Assembly (NCBI GenBank): GCA_002721675.1
Contig: PBLC01000014.1
Location: forward strand, 1 to 49,409
Length of the DNA: 49,409 bases
Reading direction: 5' to 3'
Origin: Chloroflexota bacterium
GTDB taxonomy: Bacteria; Chloroflexota; Dehalococcoidia; Lucifugimonadales; Lucifugimonadaceae
Below the pieces are notes generated by a model. That model ran no database searches. It worked only from the letters and a program-made list of their open reading frames with translations, and had not been told where the DNA came from. The number at the start of each line of letters is the position of its first letter. Positions within the stretch are counted from its first letter, which is position 1. The translations under genes were made by a program, and so were the position numbers. This document shows positions 1 through 7,995 of this stretch, piece by piece.

Positions 1-1
1 A

Positions 2-892
2 AAAAGGGATAATAAAGAATTATTTACTTCAGAAATGTTTAATTCATCTTATGTTGGTCCTCAAAGTTTTGCATCAACATATGGTGAGCATAGAGATAAA
101 TTAGAGTTAAGTGATAATGATTTTGAAGAACTCTTTAAATTCTCTGAAAAAAATGGAATAACATTTTTTGCAACTCCATTTGATCTAAAAAGTGCAGATT
201 TCTTGAATGAAATGGGGCTTAATTGCTTCAAGATTGCATCTGGAGATCTAACTACCTTTCCATTAATAGAAAAGGTAGCCAAATTTGGAAAACCAATGAT
301 TATAAGTACTGGGGCTGCTGATTTTTGGGAGGTTAAAAAAACTTTTGATTTTGTGATTGATATAAACCCGAATGTGGTGATTATGCAATGCACATCTATA
401 TATCCAGCAAAGCCAATAACAATAAATCTTAATGTAATCAGTACCTATAGAGATGAATTTCCTAATACTGTAATAGGTTACTCTGGCCATGATTCAGGTA
501 TTTCAATACCTGTTGCAGCTTATGCGTTAGGCGCAAGGTTTATAGAAAAGCACTTTACTCTAGATAGATCCCAAAAAGGAACCGACCATCAGTTTTCGTT
601 AACTCCCAAACTATTAAAAGAACTTATTGATGAATTAGAAAATGTAAGACTCTCATTAGGTGATCCTGAGAAAAAATTGTTATCAGAGGAAAAACTTGCG
701 AGATTTAAAATGGGGAAAAAAATAGTTGCTAAAAAAGATTTAACTAAAGGCTCTATTATTAATTTAGATGATTTGTCATTTAAGTCTCCTGGAGACGGTA
801 TCTCGCCAAATGAACTAGAAAAAGTACTAGGTAAAAAACTAACTAAAGATTACAAACTAGATGAAACTCTTCAGGTTGAAGATATAGAATAA
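2..892 (+). CDS. NeuB-like sugar-acid (nonulosonate-type) synthase, 5'-truncated by the window edge
   Basis: NeuB-family enzymes condense phosphoenolpyruvate with an aldose (ManNAc, ManNAc-6-P or a relative) to give a 3-deoxy-2-keto sugar acid in the cytoplasm. The TIM-barrel motifs ATPFD, KIASGD, QCTSIYP, GYSGHD and EKHFTLD followed by GTDHQFSL are all readable. The last 60 or so residues form the SAF (antifreeze-like) lid found in sialic, legionaminic and pseudaminic acid synthases. The frame stays open upstream of the first ATG (position 35) to the window edge, so that ATG is not the true start and the N-terminus is missing. It leads an operon with a phosphatase, an SDR, a CMP transferase and a transketolase. 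The family is certain; the exact acceptor sugar is not. Confidence 0.9.
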   Translation, partial: KRDNKELFTSEMFNSSYVGPQSFASTYGEHRDKLELSDNDFEELFKFSEKNGITFFATPFDLKSADFLNEMGLNCFKIASGDLTTFPLIEKVAKFGKPMIISTGAADFWEVKKTFDFVIDINPNVVIMQCTSIYPAKPITINLNVISTYRDEFPNTVIGYSGHDSGISIPVAAYALGARFIEKHFTLDRSQKGTDHQFSLTPKLLKELIDELENVRLSLGDPEKKLLSEEKLARFKMGKKIVAKKDLTKGSIINLDDLSFKSPGDGISPNELEKVLGKKLTKDYKLDETLQVEDIE

Positions 893-896
893 ACTA

Positions 897-1418
897 ATGG
901 AAAATTATTTAGATCACATAAATGAAATTCCAGAAAAAACTAAAAATTTATTCAAAAATATAAAACTTGTAGCCTTTGATTTTGACGGAGTTTTTACAGA
1001 TAACTACGTCTACTCAAATGATAAAGGCGAAGAAATGGTTAAATCATCCAAATTAGATGGTTTTGGGTTAAGTAAATTAGATAGCCTAGGAATAAAAAAG
1101 GTAATACTCTCTACTGAAACTAATGAAAGTGTAAAAAAAAGAGCAGAAAAATTAAATATAGATTGTAAATACGGTTTAGTGCACAAGGAAGAAAAGTTAA
1201 AGGAGATTTCTAAAAATCAAAAAATTGATTTAAAAAATATAGCATTCGTAGGTAATGATATAAATGATATTGGTTCCTTGAAGATTTGTGGTCTGCCAAT
1301 TGTTGTTAGGGATTCGCACCCAGAAATAATTAATTTCGCTAAATATGTAACTGTTCTCAAAGGTGGAAATGGTGCAGTTAGAGAGGTTTGCGATATAATC
1401 GAAAGATTAAATCAATGA
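897..1418 (+). CDS. KdsC-like HAD phosphatase of sugar-acid biosynthesis
   Basis: This 173-residue protein has the compact cap-less HAD fold of KdsC, which removes the phosphate from KDO-8-phosphate. Visible motifs are DFDGVFTD (nucleophile and acid Asp, near residue 28), LST (motif II), HKEEKL with the motif III Lys, and GNDINDI (motif IV). It starts four bases after the NeuB-like gene, so the pair is probably co-translated. A phosphatase beside NeuB suggests the synthase makes a phosphorylated product, as in KDO-8-P or Kdn-9-P routes, rather than free sialic acid. This is inference from context. KdsC-like proteins are sometimes fused to CMP-sugar synthetases, which fits the gene two places downstream. 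Confidence 0.82.
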   Translation: MENYLDHINEIPEKTKNLFKNIKLVAFDFDGVFTDNYVYSNDKGEEMVKSSKLDGFGLSKLDSLGIKKVILSTETNESVKKRAEKLNIDCKYGLVHKEEKLKEISKNQKIDLKNIAFVGNDINDIGSLKICGLPIVVRDSHPEIINFAKYVTVLKGGNGAVREVCDIIERLNQ

Positions 1419-1428
1419 CTTTCTAGAT

Positions 1429-2232
1429 ATGGATAATAAATCAAAAAATATCTTTGACATAAAAGATAAGATCATTATTTTAACAGGTGGGAGCGGAAAG
1501 CTTGGCTCTGTTTACGCAAATCACCTTATAGGTAATGGTGCGGTGATTTGTAATTTTGATATAAATCAGCCATCGGATAATCTTAATAAATTACCAGATA
1601 AAAATTATTTTTTCTTTAAAACTGATCTAACAAAAAAGGAAGATATATCTAAATCACTGAATCAAGTGATTAATCAACTTGGAGTTCCTGATGCCTTGAT
1701 TAATAATGCTGCCTTAGATTCACCTCCAGGATCTAAAGAAGATCAGAATGGACCTTTCGAAGATTACCCAGAGATCGCCTGGGATAAAATAATGGAGGCT
1801 AATTTAAAAAGTGTCTTTCTGAGTTGTCAGATAATTGGTGCCGAGATGGCCAAAAATAACTCTGGTTCTATTATAAATATTTCATCTCATTATGGAATTA
1901 TCTCTCCCGACCAAAGAATTTATGAATATAGAGAAAAAGTCTTTAATAAACCTATATCTTATTCAGCTTCAAAATCTGGAATCCTTAATATGACTAGATA
2001 CTTAAGCACATATTGGGGCAATAAGAATGTCAGAGTAAACACTCTAACTTTAGGAGGTGTTTTAGATAATCAAGATAAAGAATTTATAGAAAATTACTCT
2101 TCAAAAGTTCCTCTAGGAAGAATGGCAAATGAATCTGAATACAATGGGGCAATACAATTCCTAATTAGTTCGGCATCATCATATGTAACTGGAAGTAATA
2201 TGATAATTGATGGTGGCTGGACAGCTTGGTAA
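1429..2232 (+). CDS. SDR-family oxidoreductase, PtmA-like, in the sugar-acid operon
   Basis: A 267-residue classical short-chain dehydrogenase. The cofactor loop TGGSGKLG lies at residues 19-26, NNAA at 92-95, the catalytic Ser in NISS near 152, and the YxxxK pair is Y178/K182. The C-terminal GSNMIIDGGW is typical of the family. SDRs of this kind (PtmA) sit beside NeuB and CMP transferases in flagellin-glycan loci, where they adjust a hydroxyl or keto group of the sugar precursor. The substrate here is unknown. An extra loop at about residues 98-117 distinguishes it from minimal SDRs. The gap to the preceding gene is ten bases. Confidence 0.8.
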   Translation: MDNKSKNIFDIKDKIIILTGGSGKLGSVYANHLIGNGAVICNFDINQPSDNLNKLPDKNYFFFKTDLTKKEDISKSLNQVINQLGVPDALINNAALDSPPGSKEDQNGPFEDYPEIAWDKIMEANLKSVFLSCQIIGAEMAKNNSGSIINISSHYGIISPDQRIYEYREKVFNKPISYSASKSGILNMTRYLSTYWGNKNVRVNTLTLGGVLDNQDKEFIENYSSKVPLGRMANESEYNGAIQFLISSASSYVTGSNMIIDGGWTAW

Positions 2233-2234
2233 TT

Positions 2235-2984
2235 ATGGGCAATAAAACTATAGCACTTATACCTGCGAGATCAGGCTCAAAAAGGGTTAAAAACAAGAAT
2301 ATAAATATATTAAAAGAGCATCCATTAATTGCTTATACAATACAATCTACATTAGATAGCAATATATTTGACGAAATAATTGTCTCTACAGACTCAGAAG
2401 ATATAAAAGAGATAGCAGAATATTATGGTGCTAATGTTCCATTCATGCGTCCTAAAGAATACGCAGAGGATACCTCTCCAGATATAGAATGGGTAAAACA
2501 TTCATTAAATTATCTAAAAGATAACGGTACAGAATATGAAATCTTTAGTATTTTGAGACCAACAAGTCCATTCAGAAAACCTGAAACCATTTTGAGAGCT
2601 TTTGATTTATTCAATTCTGCAAAATGCGATTCTCTTAGAGCTGTAGAAAAGTGCCTTCAACATCCATGCAAAATGTGGAAAATAGAAAATGATTATATGG
2701 TTCCATTTGTTAGCCTTGAAGAAAAAGGGCCTCTAGGGCAGCCATTACATAGTTCGCAGTATCCTTCTCTGCCAGAGGTATATGTTCAGAATGCTAGTTT
2801 AGAAATTGCATACACTGAAACAGTAAATAAATATAATAATATATCTGGAGACACTGTAATTCCTTTTATTACAATAAATGATGAAGGATTTGATTTAAAT
2901 ATTGAGGAAGATTGGGAATTAGCAAATATTCTAATCTCTAACGGCACAGCGACACTACCTGTAATAAATAAAAGGCCATATTAA
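2235..2984 (+). CDS. CMP-sugar-acid cytidylyltransferase (NeuA-like)
   Basis: This enzyme activates a 2-keto-3-deoxy sugar acid with CTP to give the CMP-linked donor used by glycosyltransferases. The nucleotide-binding loop ALIPARSGSKRVKNKN opens the protein, followed by PLIAYTI, VSTDSEDI and the LRPTSPFR segment, all typical of NeuA and legionaminic/pseudaminic homologues. The ATG at 2235, three bases after the SDR stop, gives the usual family N-terminus (MGNKTIALIPAR). A TTG nine bases further upstream is less likely. It overlaps the transketolase start by one base (TAATG). The acid it activates should be the product of the NeuB-like gene. Confidence 0.85.
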   Translation: MGNKTIALIPARSGSKRVKNKNINILKEHPLIAYTIQSTLDSNIFDEIIVSTDSEDIKEIAEYYGANVPFMRPKEYAEDTSPDIEWVKHSLNYLKDNGTEYEIFSILRPTSPFRKPETILRAFDLFNSAKCDSLRAVEKCLQHPCKMWKIENDYMVPFVSLEEKGPLGQPLHSSQYPSLPEVYVQNASLEIAYTETVNKYNNISGDTVIPFITINDEGFDLNIEEDWELANILISNGTATLPVINKRPY

Positions 2985-4483
2985 TGAACCTATCTTATAT
3001 AAACAAAGAAAGTTTTGAGTCTTTACGATCAATTGAAATAAACCCTTTACATAAAAATAAAATTTTTTCTGATTTATGCAGAATAAATATACTTTATATG
3101 ATATGTAATGCTGGATCAGGTCATATTGGTTCTTCCTTTAGTTCTATTGATGTTATGTCATGGGTGATGGGAGAAATAAGCAATAAAGAAGAAAATGTAT
3201 ATTTCTTCTCTTCTAAAGGTCATGACGCTCCAGCAATGTATTGTGCAATGATATCTTTAGGGCAATTAAACTTCTCATTAATTGATAAATTAAGAAAAAT
3301 TGATGGTCTGCCCGGCCACCCAGATATAAATACTCCAAATATTTTTACCAACACTGGATCTTTAGGAATGGGAATCTCTAAAGCAAAAGGAATAATAAAA
3401 TCAAACAGATTGAAAAACAAAAATTGTAAAGTTTTTGTTATGACTGGGGATGGAGAACTTCAAGAAGGTCAAATATGGGAATCTATGACCAGATTAGTCC
3501 AAGAAAAAATGGAAGAATTAGTAATCCTTGTTGATAGTAATAAATTTCAGTCCGACAGAAAAGTTAGTACCACTAGTGACTTAAAAGATCTAGAAGGCAA
3601 ATTTAAATCATTTGGACTTAATACCGTTCGTTGTGACGGTAATGATGTTGAAGAATTTTCAAAAGCATTTAATAGTGTTTCAAAACAAAATGAACCCTCT
3701 GTAATAATTTTAGACACTGTGAAAGGAAGTGGAGTTTCCTTTATGGAAGGAGCAAAGTTAAATGATGATGAATTTTATCAGTTCCATAGCGGATCAATAG
3801 ACCATGAAACTTATAACAAGAGTATAAAAGAATTGACGGAAGGATTAAATAAGTACATTGATTCGAATAACATAGATTACAGTTTTAACTTTTCAAATAA
3901 AGAAGTTAAAAATAAGAAGAAAATTAATAATGGCGGCGAAAATCTTATTAATGCTTACTCGAAAGCTCTCATTAGGGAAGCATCTCATAATGAAAAAATA
4001 ATAGCATTAGATGGGGATTTAATTTTAGATACTGGATTAATTGAATTTGAAAAGAAATTTCCAAATAGATTTTTTGAGTGCGGAATTGCTGAGCAAGACA
4101 TGGTTTCTCAGGCAGGATCGTTTGCAAAAGAGGGCTATATACCATTTGTTCATTCATTTTCTAGTTTTTTAACTAGCAGACCAAATGAACAGATCTATAA
4201 TAATTCCACAGAAAAAACCAAAATAGTATATGTGGGCTCTCTTGCTGGTTTACTTCCAGGTGGACCAGGACACTCCCATCAGGCAGTGAGAGATATAGCA
4301 AGTATGTCAGGTATTCCTAATTTAGAAATGATACAACCCTTAAATGAAATAGAAACAGCATTGGCAGTAAAATACGCAATAAATTCAACTAACAATATAT
4401 ATATAAGATTATGCTCTTTACCTATTGACCTGCCTTTTGAATATCCAAATAAAAATGAAATGAAAAGGGAGAGGGCACAGTAA
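2984..4483 (+). CDS. Transketolase, cofactor and pyrimidine domains; ends early at a frameshift
   Basis: The 499 residues cover the first two transketolase domains. GSGHIGSS and the GDGELQEGQIWE thiamine-diphosphate/Mg site belong to the N-terminal domain, and CGIAEQDMVSQAGSFAKEG with LPGGPGHSHQ to the pyrimidine-binding domain. Transketolases move a two-carbon ketol unit between sugar phosphates. Full-length or paired proteins also need a C-terminal domain, and that domain is encoded immediately downstream in another frame. The reading frame leaves the family pattern after EYPNKNEMK, at an AAAA run (4463-4466), and stops 15 bases later. Position as the last gene of a sugar-acid operon suggests it makes the aldose backbone rather than serving the pentose phosphate pathway. 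That role is inferred. Confidence 0.8.
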   Translation: MNLSYINKESFESLRSIEINPLHKNKIFSDLCRINILYMICNAGSGHIGSSFSSIDVMSWVMGEISNKEENVYFFSSKGHDAPAMYCAMISLGQLNFSLIDKLRKIDGLPGHPDINTPNIFTNTGSLGMGISKAKGIIKSNRLKNKNCKVFVMTGDGELQEGQIWESMTRLVQEKMEELVILVDSNKFQSDRKVSTTSDLKDLEGKFKSFGLNTVRCDGNDVEEFSKAFNSVSKQNEPSVIILDTVKGSGVSFMEGAKLNDDEFYQFHSGSIDHETYNKSIKELTEGLNKYIDSNNIDYSFNFSNKEVKNKKKINNGGENLINAYSKALIREASHNEKIIALDGDLILDTGLIEFEKKFPNRFFECGIAEQDMVSQAGSFAKEGYIPFVHSFSSFLTSRPNEQIYNNSTEKTKIVYVGSLAGLLPGGPGHSHQAVRDIASMSGIPNLEMIQPLNEIETALAVKYAINSTNNIYIRLCSLPIDLPFEYPNKNEMKRERAQ

Positions 4484-4872
4484 TTTCTGAGGGGGAAGAA
4501 ATAGTAATATTTTGTTATAGCCCCTTAATATTTGCAGAGCTTTGGAAAGCAAAAGAACTCCTTATAGAAAATAATATAAACCCTAAGTTAATTTCTTTTC
4601 CTTGGCTTAATAAATTTTCATCAAACTGGATAAAAGAGCAAATAAAAGATTTCAGGCATTTAATTACAATTGATGACCATTATATTGAAGGAGGCTTTGG
4701 AGAAAAATTTATTGTTAATATAGTTAAAGATCTAGATATTTCCTCAATAAAACTATCCAGTATAGGTGTAGATGAAATTCCGCAAAGCGGCACAAATGAA
4801 GAAGTTATTGATTATCACGGACTATCATCAAGTAAACTTAGGCAAAAGATAATTAATTTAATTAAAAGTTAA
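4468..4872 (+). pseudogene. Transketolase C-terminal domain, out of frame with the main gene
   Basis: Reading from 4468 gives GEGTVISEGEEIVIFCYSP and then about 115 more residues without a stop. They include LITIDDHYIEGGFGE, the classic transketolase C-terminal-domain signature. There is no start codon or ribosome site of its own. Adding one A to the AAAA run at 4463-4466 joins it perfectly to the upstream protein (MKKGEGTVIS). It is therefore the displaced end of that gene, through a one-base deletion or a sequencing error. Because nothing else in the domain has decayed, the lesion is recent or artefactual. Its stop overlaps the stop of the convergent flavoprotein gene by 15 bases. This fragment explains the otherwise gene-free stretch 4484-4857. 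Confidence 0.88.
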
Positions 4873-6033
4873 ACTTTTAAATTTCCTTAACATTTTACCC
4901 TTCAAGTAAGACTTAATTTTTGTCTTAAATGCCATCATTACAATTTTTGAATGCCAATCAAAATTGATGTCTTTAGAAATAAGATCAGATTCTTCTATGT
5001 GACTTAGAATGTTCTTTATATCATCACTATTTAAACTTTCGTAAAATTGCCTAGCAAAAAATCCAATCCTTAATTCATTCTTAAATATATTGTTCCATTT
5101 CCTGGAGTAAGAATTAAAATGCTCTTCTGAAAAATCTCTAGTTAATAAAGAATCATTTATAACCTCAGCTGCAACATCTGCTGATCTCATAGCAAAATAT
5201 ATTCCTCCTCCAGTTGTAGGTTTTACTTGACCTGCTACATCACCAACTAATAATGATCGATTTCTTGATTTTTTATCGACTGGACTTATAGGAATGCCCC
5301 AAACTTTTGTTTTTTCCTCTATATCAAAATTAAATTTCTGTTGCATATCTGAAAGAAATTCAAGGCCATTATTTCGTAATTTTTCTTTGCCTAATACTCC
5401 GCAATATCCTTTATTTTTAGATGTTGGGACTACCCAGCCAAAGTGCCCTTTAGGGAGAGGATCTCCTGAAAAAACGTTTACCTTATCAACATCAACGTTA
5501 TTTAATTTAGTCTGATATCCATATATATAATGCTTACTCAAACCAAACCCAGCGCGTTTTGCTAACTTTGAGCCATATCCTGATGCTATCACCAATACAT
5601 CGGAATTATACTTCTCGATATCCCCATTATATTTTGCATAAACTTCAACACCATTTTCAGATATCTCGAAATTGCTAACCAATCTTTGTAGTCTTAGTAT
5701 AGTGCCAGAATCTTCAGCCTCAAGGGCAATATTTCTTATAAATTTCTCCCTATCAATAATTAAAGCCTGAGTTGTATCTTTTTCAATTGTTAAAAAATAA
5801 TCTTTGTCACAATGTATATTTGCAGATCTAGATCTATTAAGAACATAATTTGAAACTTCTGGATAATGATTTAGCATCTCTGTGCCAACTATTCCTGTGC
5901 ACAACTTATCTCCTACATTCAACCTGTAATCAAGCAATGCGACAGAAAATCCTCTGCGAGATAAATTTCTTGCAGTCTGAGCACCTCCTGGCCCACACCC
6001 TATAACGATTACATCTGTTTTCAAACTATTCAT
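4858..6033 (-). CDS. Geranylgeranyl-reductase-family FAD-dependent oxidoreductase
   Basis: A 391-residue flavoprotein with an N-terminal Rossmann loop (VIGCGPGGAQTARNL, residues 10-24) and the second FAD site LLVGDVAGQVKPTTGGGIYFA that marks the geranylgeranyl reductase family (ChlP, and archaeal lipid reductases). Members saturate isoprenoid chains of chlorophyll, menaquinone or ether lipids; some oxidise other substrates. No pigment or quinone gene lies nearby, so the substrate cannot be named. A role on quinone side chains or carotenoid-type lipids is plausible. It is divergent from trxB with a 94-base spacer, and its tail overlaps the transketolase fragment on the opposite strand. Confidence 0.8.
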   Translation of the reverse strand: MNSLKTDVIVIGCGPGGAQTARNLSRRGFSVALLDYRLNVGDKLCTGIVGTEMLNHYPEVSNYVLNRSRSANIHCDKDYFLTIEKDTTQALIIDREKFIRNIALEAEDSGTILRLQRLVSNFEISENGVEVYAKYNGDIEKYNSDVLVIASGYGSKLAKRAGFGLSKHYIYGYQTKLNNVDVDKVNVFSGDPLPKGHFGWVVPTSKNKGYCGVLGKEKLRNNGLEFLSDMQQKFNFDIEEKTKVWGIPISPVDKKSRNRSLLVGDVAGQVKPTTGGGIYFAMRSADVAAEVINDSLLTRDFSEEHFNSYSRKWNNIFKNELRIGFFARQFYESLNSDDIKNILSHIEESDLISKDINFDWHSKIVMMAFKTKIKSYLKGKMLRKFKSLTFN

Positions 6034-6114
6034 AATTAATAAATTTCATATTTTAAATCATGACATTCTCCCTGAATAATCCAAAAAATAACTATGAAAC
6101 AAATTGGTTTTATA

Positions 6115-6120
6115 TATAAT
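6115..6120 (+). promoter_or_regulatory. Candidate -10 box for trxB, leaderless arrangement
   Basis: A perfect TATAAT sits seven bases upstream of the probable trxB ATG, with no Shine-Dalgarno sequence between. Transcription would begin at or next to the A of ATG. No convincing -35 box is visible. The same geometry recurs before dnaG, htrA, ktrB and the Hyi-like gene. Confidence 0.5.
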
Positions 6121-6127
6121 AATTTCC

Positions 6128-7054
6128 ATGGACAAGAAGAAAACTGAATTATTAATCGCGGGGCAAGGAGCCGCGGGTTACTCTGCTACCTTATACTCGG
6201 CCAGATACCAAGTACAAACTGTTCTAGTTGGAGCAGAATTTGGAGGAGAAACCGCTATAGGCGGAATGATCGAAAATTACCCCGGAATAGAGGCAGATGG
6301 TTTCGATTTAATGATGAATATGAAAAACCAAGTCATGAATTATGATATTGAATTATTTGAAGAAAATTTAGAGGAAATTTCTAAAACTAACACGGGTTTC
6401 TTAGTAAAAACTAACAGTGCGGAGATAGAAACTAAAGCAGTAATCTTGTGTGTAGGTAGAGAAAGAAGAAAGTTAAATTTATCTAATGAGGAATCATTAG
6501 TTGGGAGAGGCGTTTCTTACTGTTCTACATGTGATGCCCCTCTATACAAAGATAAAATTGCGATTGTAGTAGGAGGAGGAAATGCGGCAGTAGAAGGAGC
6601 CATACTCTTAAGTAAATACGCGTCTAAGGTTCACTTAATTTATAGAGGCTCATCTCTATTTCGTCCTGAAAAAATTTTATTAACTCAACTAGAAAAATGT
6701 AAAAATTTAGAATTGCATTTAGAATCAGAAGTTAAAGAGATAAAAGAAGGGAATGGTGGAGTTGAAGGAGTGGTTATTAATAAGAAAGGCCAAATTTTAG
6801 ATATAAACTCAGAGGGATTATTTATAGAAATAGGAGCAGATCCAAGGCTAGAGATTCCTAATCAATTAGGCCTTGATATTGATAAAGAAACGAATGAGGT
6901 ATCAGTAAATAAACTTATGGAGACAAGCGTTGAAGGTATCTTTGCAGCAGGTGATCTAACAAATGCTTCTGGGCCACTAAAACAAACAGTAACGGCTGCA
7001 GGCCAAGGTGCTATTGCTGCACTGTCAGCTTACACTTTTCTAGGCTCTAAATAA
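6128..7054 (+). CDS. trxB: Thioredoxin reductase
   Basis: A 308-residue low-molecular-weight thioredoxin reductase that passes electrons from NADPH through FAD to thioredoxin. The FAD loop reads GQGAAGYSATLYSARY (GxGxxG with Ala for the usual Pro). The redox pair is in SYCSTCDAPLY, the NADPH loop is VVGGGNAAVEGA, and the closing FAD motif is IFAAGDLTNASGPLKQ. The ATG at 6128 was chosen because the upstream TTG extension is hydrophobic, is not seen in the family and overlaps a promoter-like TATAAT. It heads a run with thrB and lysC, and the thioredoxin-fold lipoproteins at the far end of the window could be indirect clients. Confidence 0.93.
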   Translation: MDKKKTELLIAGQGAAGYSATLYSARYQVQTVLVGAEFGGETAIGGMIENYPGIEADGFDLMMNMKNQVMNYDIELFEENLEEISKTNTGFLVKTNSAEIETKAVILCVGRERRKLNLSNEESLVGRGVSYCSTCDAPLYKDKIAIVVGGGNAAVEGAILLSKYASKVHLIYRGSSLFRPEKILLTQLEKCKNLELHLESEVKEIKEGNGGVEGVVINKKGQILDINSEGLFIEIGADPRLEIPNQLGLDIDKETNEVSVNKLMETSVEGIFAAGDLTNASGPLKQTVTAAGQGAIAALSAYTFLGSK

Positions 7055-7065
7055 ATCACAATATA

Positions 7066-7983
7066 ATGTTAAAAAGTAAAGAAATAACACTCAAAGTTCC
7101 TGCAACAACTGGTAATGTAGGGTCTGGTTTTGATTGTATAGGTCTTGCGGTAGATATTTGGAATTCATTATCGATTTCATTTAACAGTGACAACTTAATA
7201 ATTGAAAATACGGGGGTAAGTAAAGACTCTTATGATTCTATAAAAGTTGAAGATAATCTTATTATTACTGGAATTCTTGAAGCATACCCAAAATTTGATA
7301 TTTCAAAAATAAAAATCTTCAGTGAAAATCAAATTCCGTATTCTAACGGATTAGGTAGCAGCGCTGCTGCTCTATGTTCAGGATTATTAATTGGCAACTA
7401 CTTAAATGAGAATAAATTTTCCCTAGAGGATCTAAATGAAAAAGCAATAAGAATAGAAGGTCATCCTGATAATGTAACCCCATGTTTATTTGGCGGGCTA
7501 ACTATATCCGTATTTGATGATGTAAATAATAAATGGATAGTTAGGAAAATAAATACCCCAAAAGAGTTAAATATAATGATTTTTACTCCAGATTTTATAT
7601 CTAATACAAATACTAGTAGAAAAAAACTATCGAAATCTGTCTCTAGATTATCAGCGGTTTATAATATTAGCCGAGTAGCCTTGCTAATTGATTCATTACA
7701 TAGAAATGATCTTACTTTATTTAACCAAGCAACTAAGGATTCATTACATCAAGACACAAGACTTCAAGATTTTCCAGAAATGAAATCTATAATGAATGCT
7801 GCCATAGAAGGAGGTGCATTAGGTACTATAGTCTCTGGGTCTGGTCCATCTATAATGATTTTTTCCAACGGAAATGAATTTACAATAGATTATGAAATAA
7901 AAGAAGCTGCTAGGAAACATAATTTAGAAGGAAATACCATTATTACAAAACCTTCAAATCAAGGAATATTGTTATCCAAATAA
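7066..7983 (+). CDS. thrB: Homoserine kinase
   Basis: ThrB phosphorylates homoserine with ATP, the committed step to threonine. The 305 residues show the GHMP-kinase pattern: VPATTGNVGSGFDCIGLA at the N-terminus, the phosphate loop PYSNGLGSSAAALCSG in the middle, EGHPDNVTP, and the C-terminal glycine loop VSGSGPSIMIF. It lies between trxB (gap 11 bases) and aspartate kinase (gap 12 bases), so two steps of the aspartate family pathway are together. Neither gap has a clear Shine-Dalgarno sequence. Confidence 0.93.
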   Translation: MLKSKEITLKVPATTGNVGSGFDCIGLAVDIWNSLSISFNSDNLIIENTGVSKDSYDSIKVEDNLIITGILEAYPKFDISKIKIFSENQIPYSNGLGSSAAALCSGLLIGNYLNENKFSLEDLNEKAIRIEGHPDNVTPCLFGGLTISVFDDVNNKWIVRKINTPKELNIMIFTPDFISNTNTSRKKLSKSVSRLSAVYNISRVALLIDSLHRNDLTLFNQATKDSLHQDTRLQDFPEMKSIMNAAIEGGALGTIVSGSGPSIMIFSNGNEFTIDYEIKEAARKHNLEGNTIITKPSNQGILLSK

Positions 7984-7995
7984 CATAAAATCACG

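Noticed and set aside
4455-4490. Programmed -1 frameshift in the transketolase
   Set aside because: The codons at the A-run (AAA AGG) do not form an X XXY YYZ heptamer, and re-pairing after slippage would mismatch. No stimulatory hairpin is visible. A lost base is simpler.
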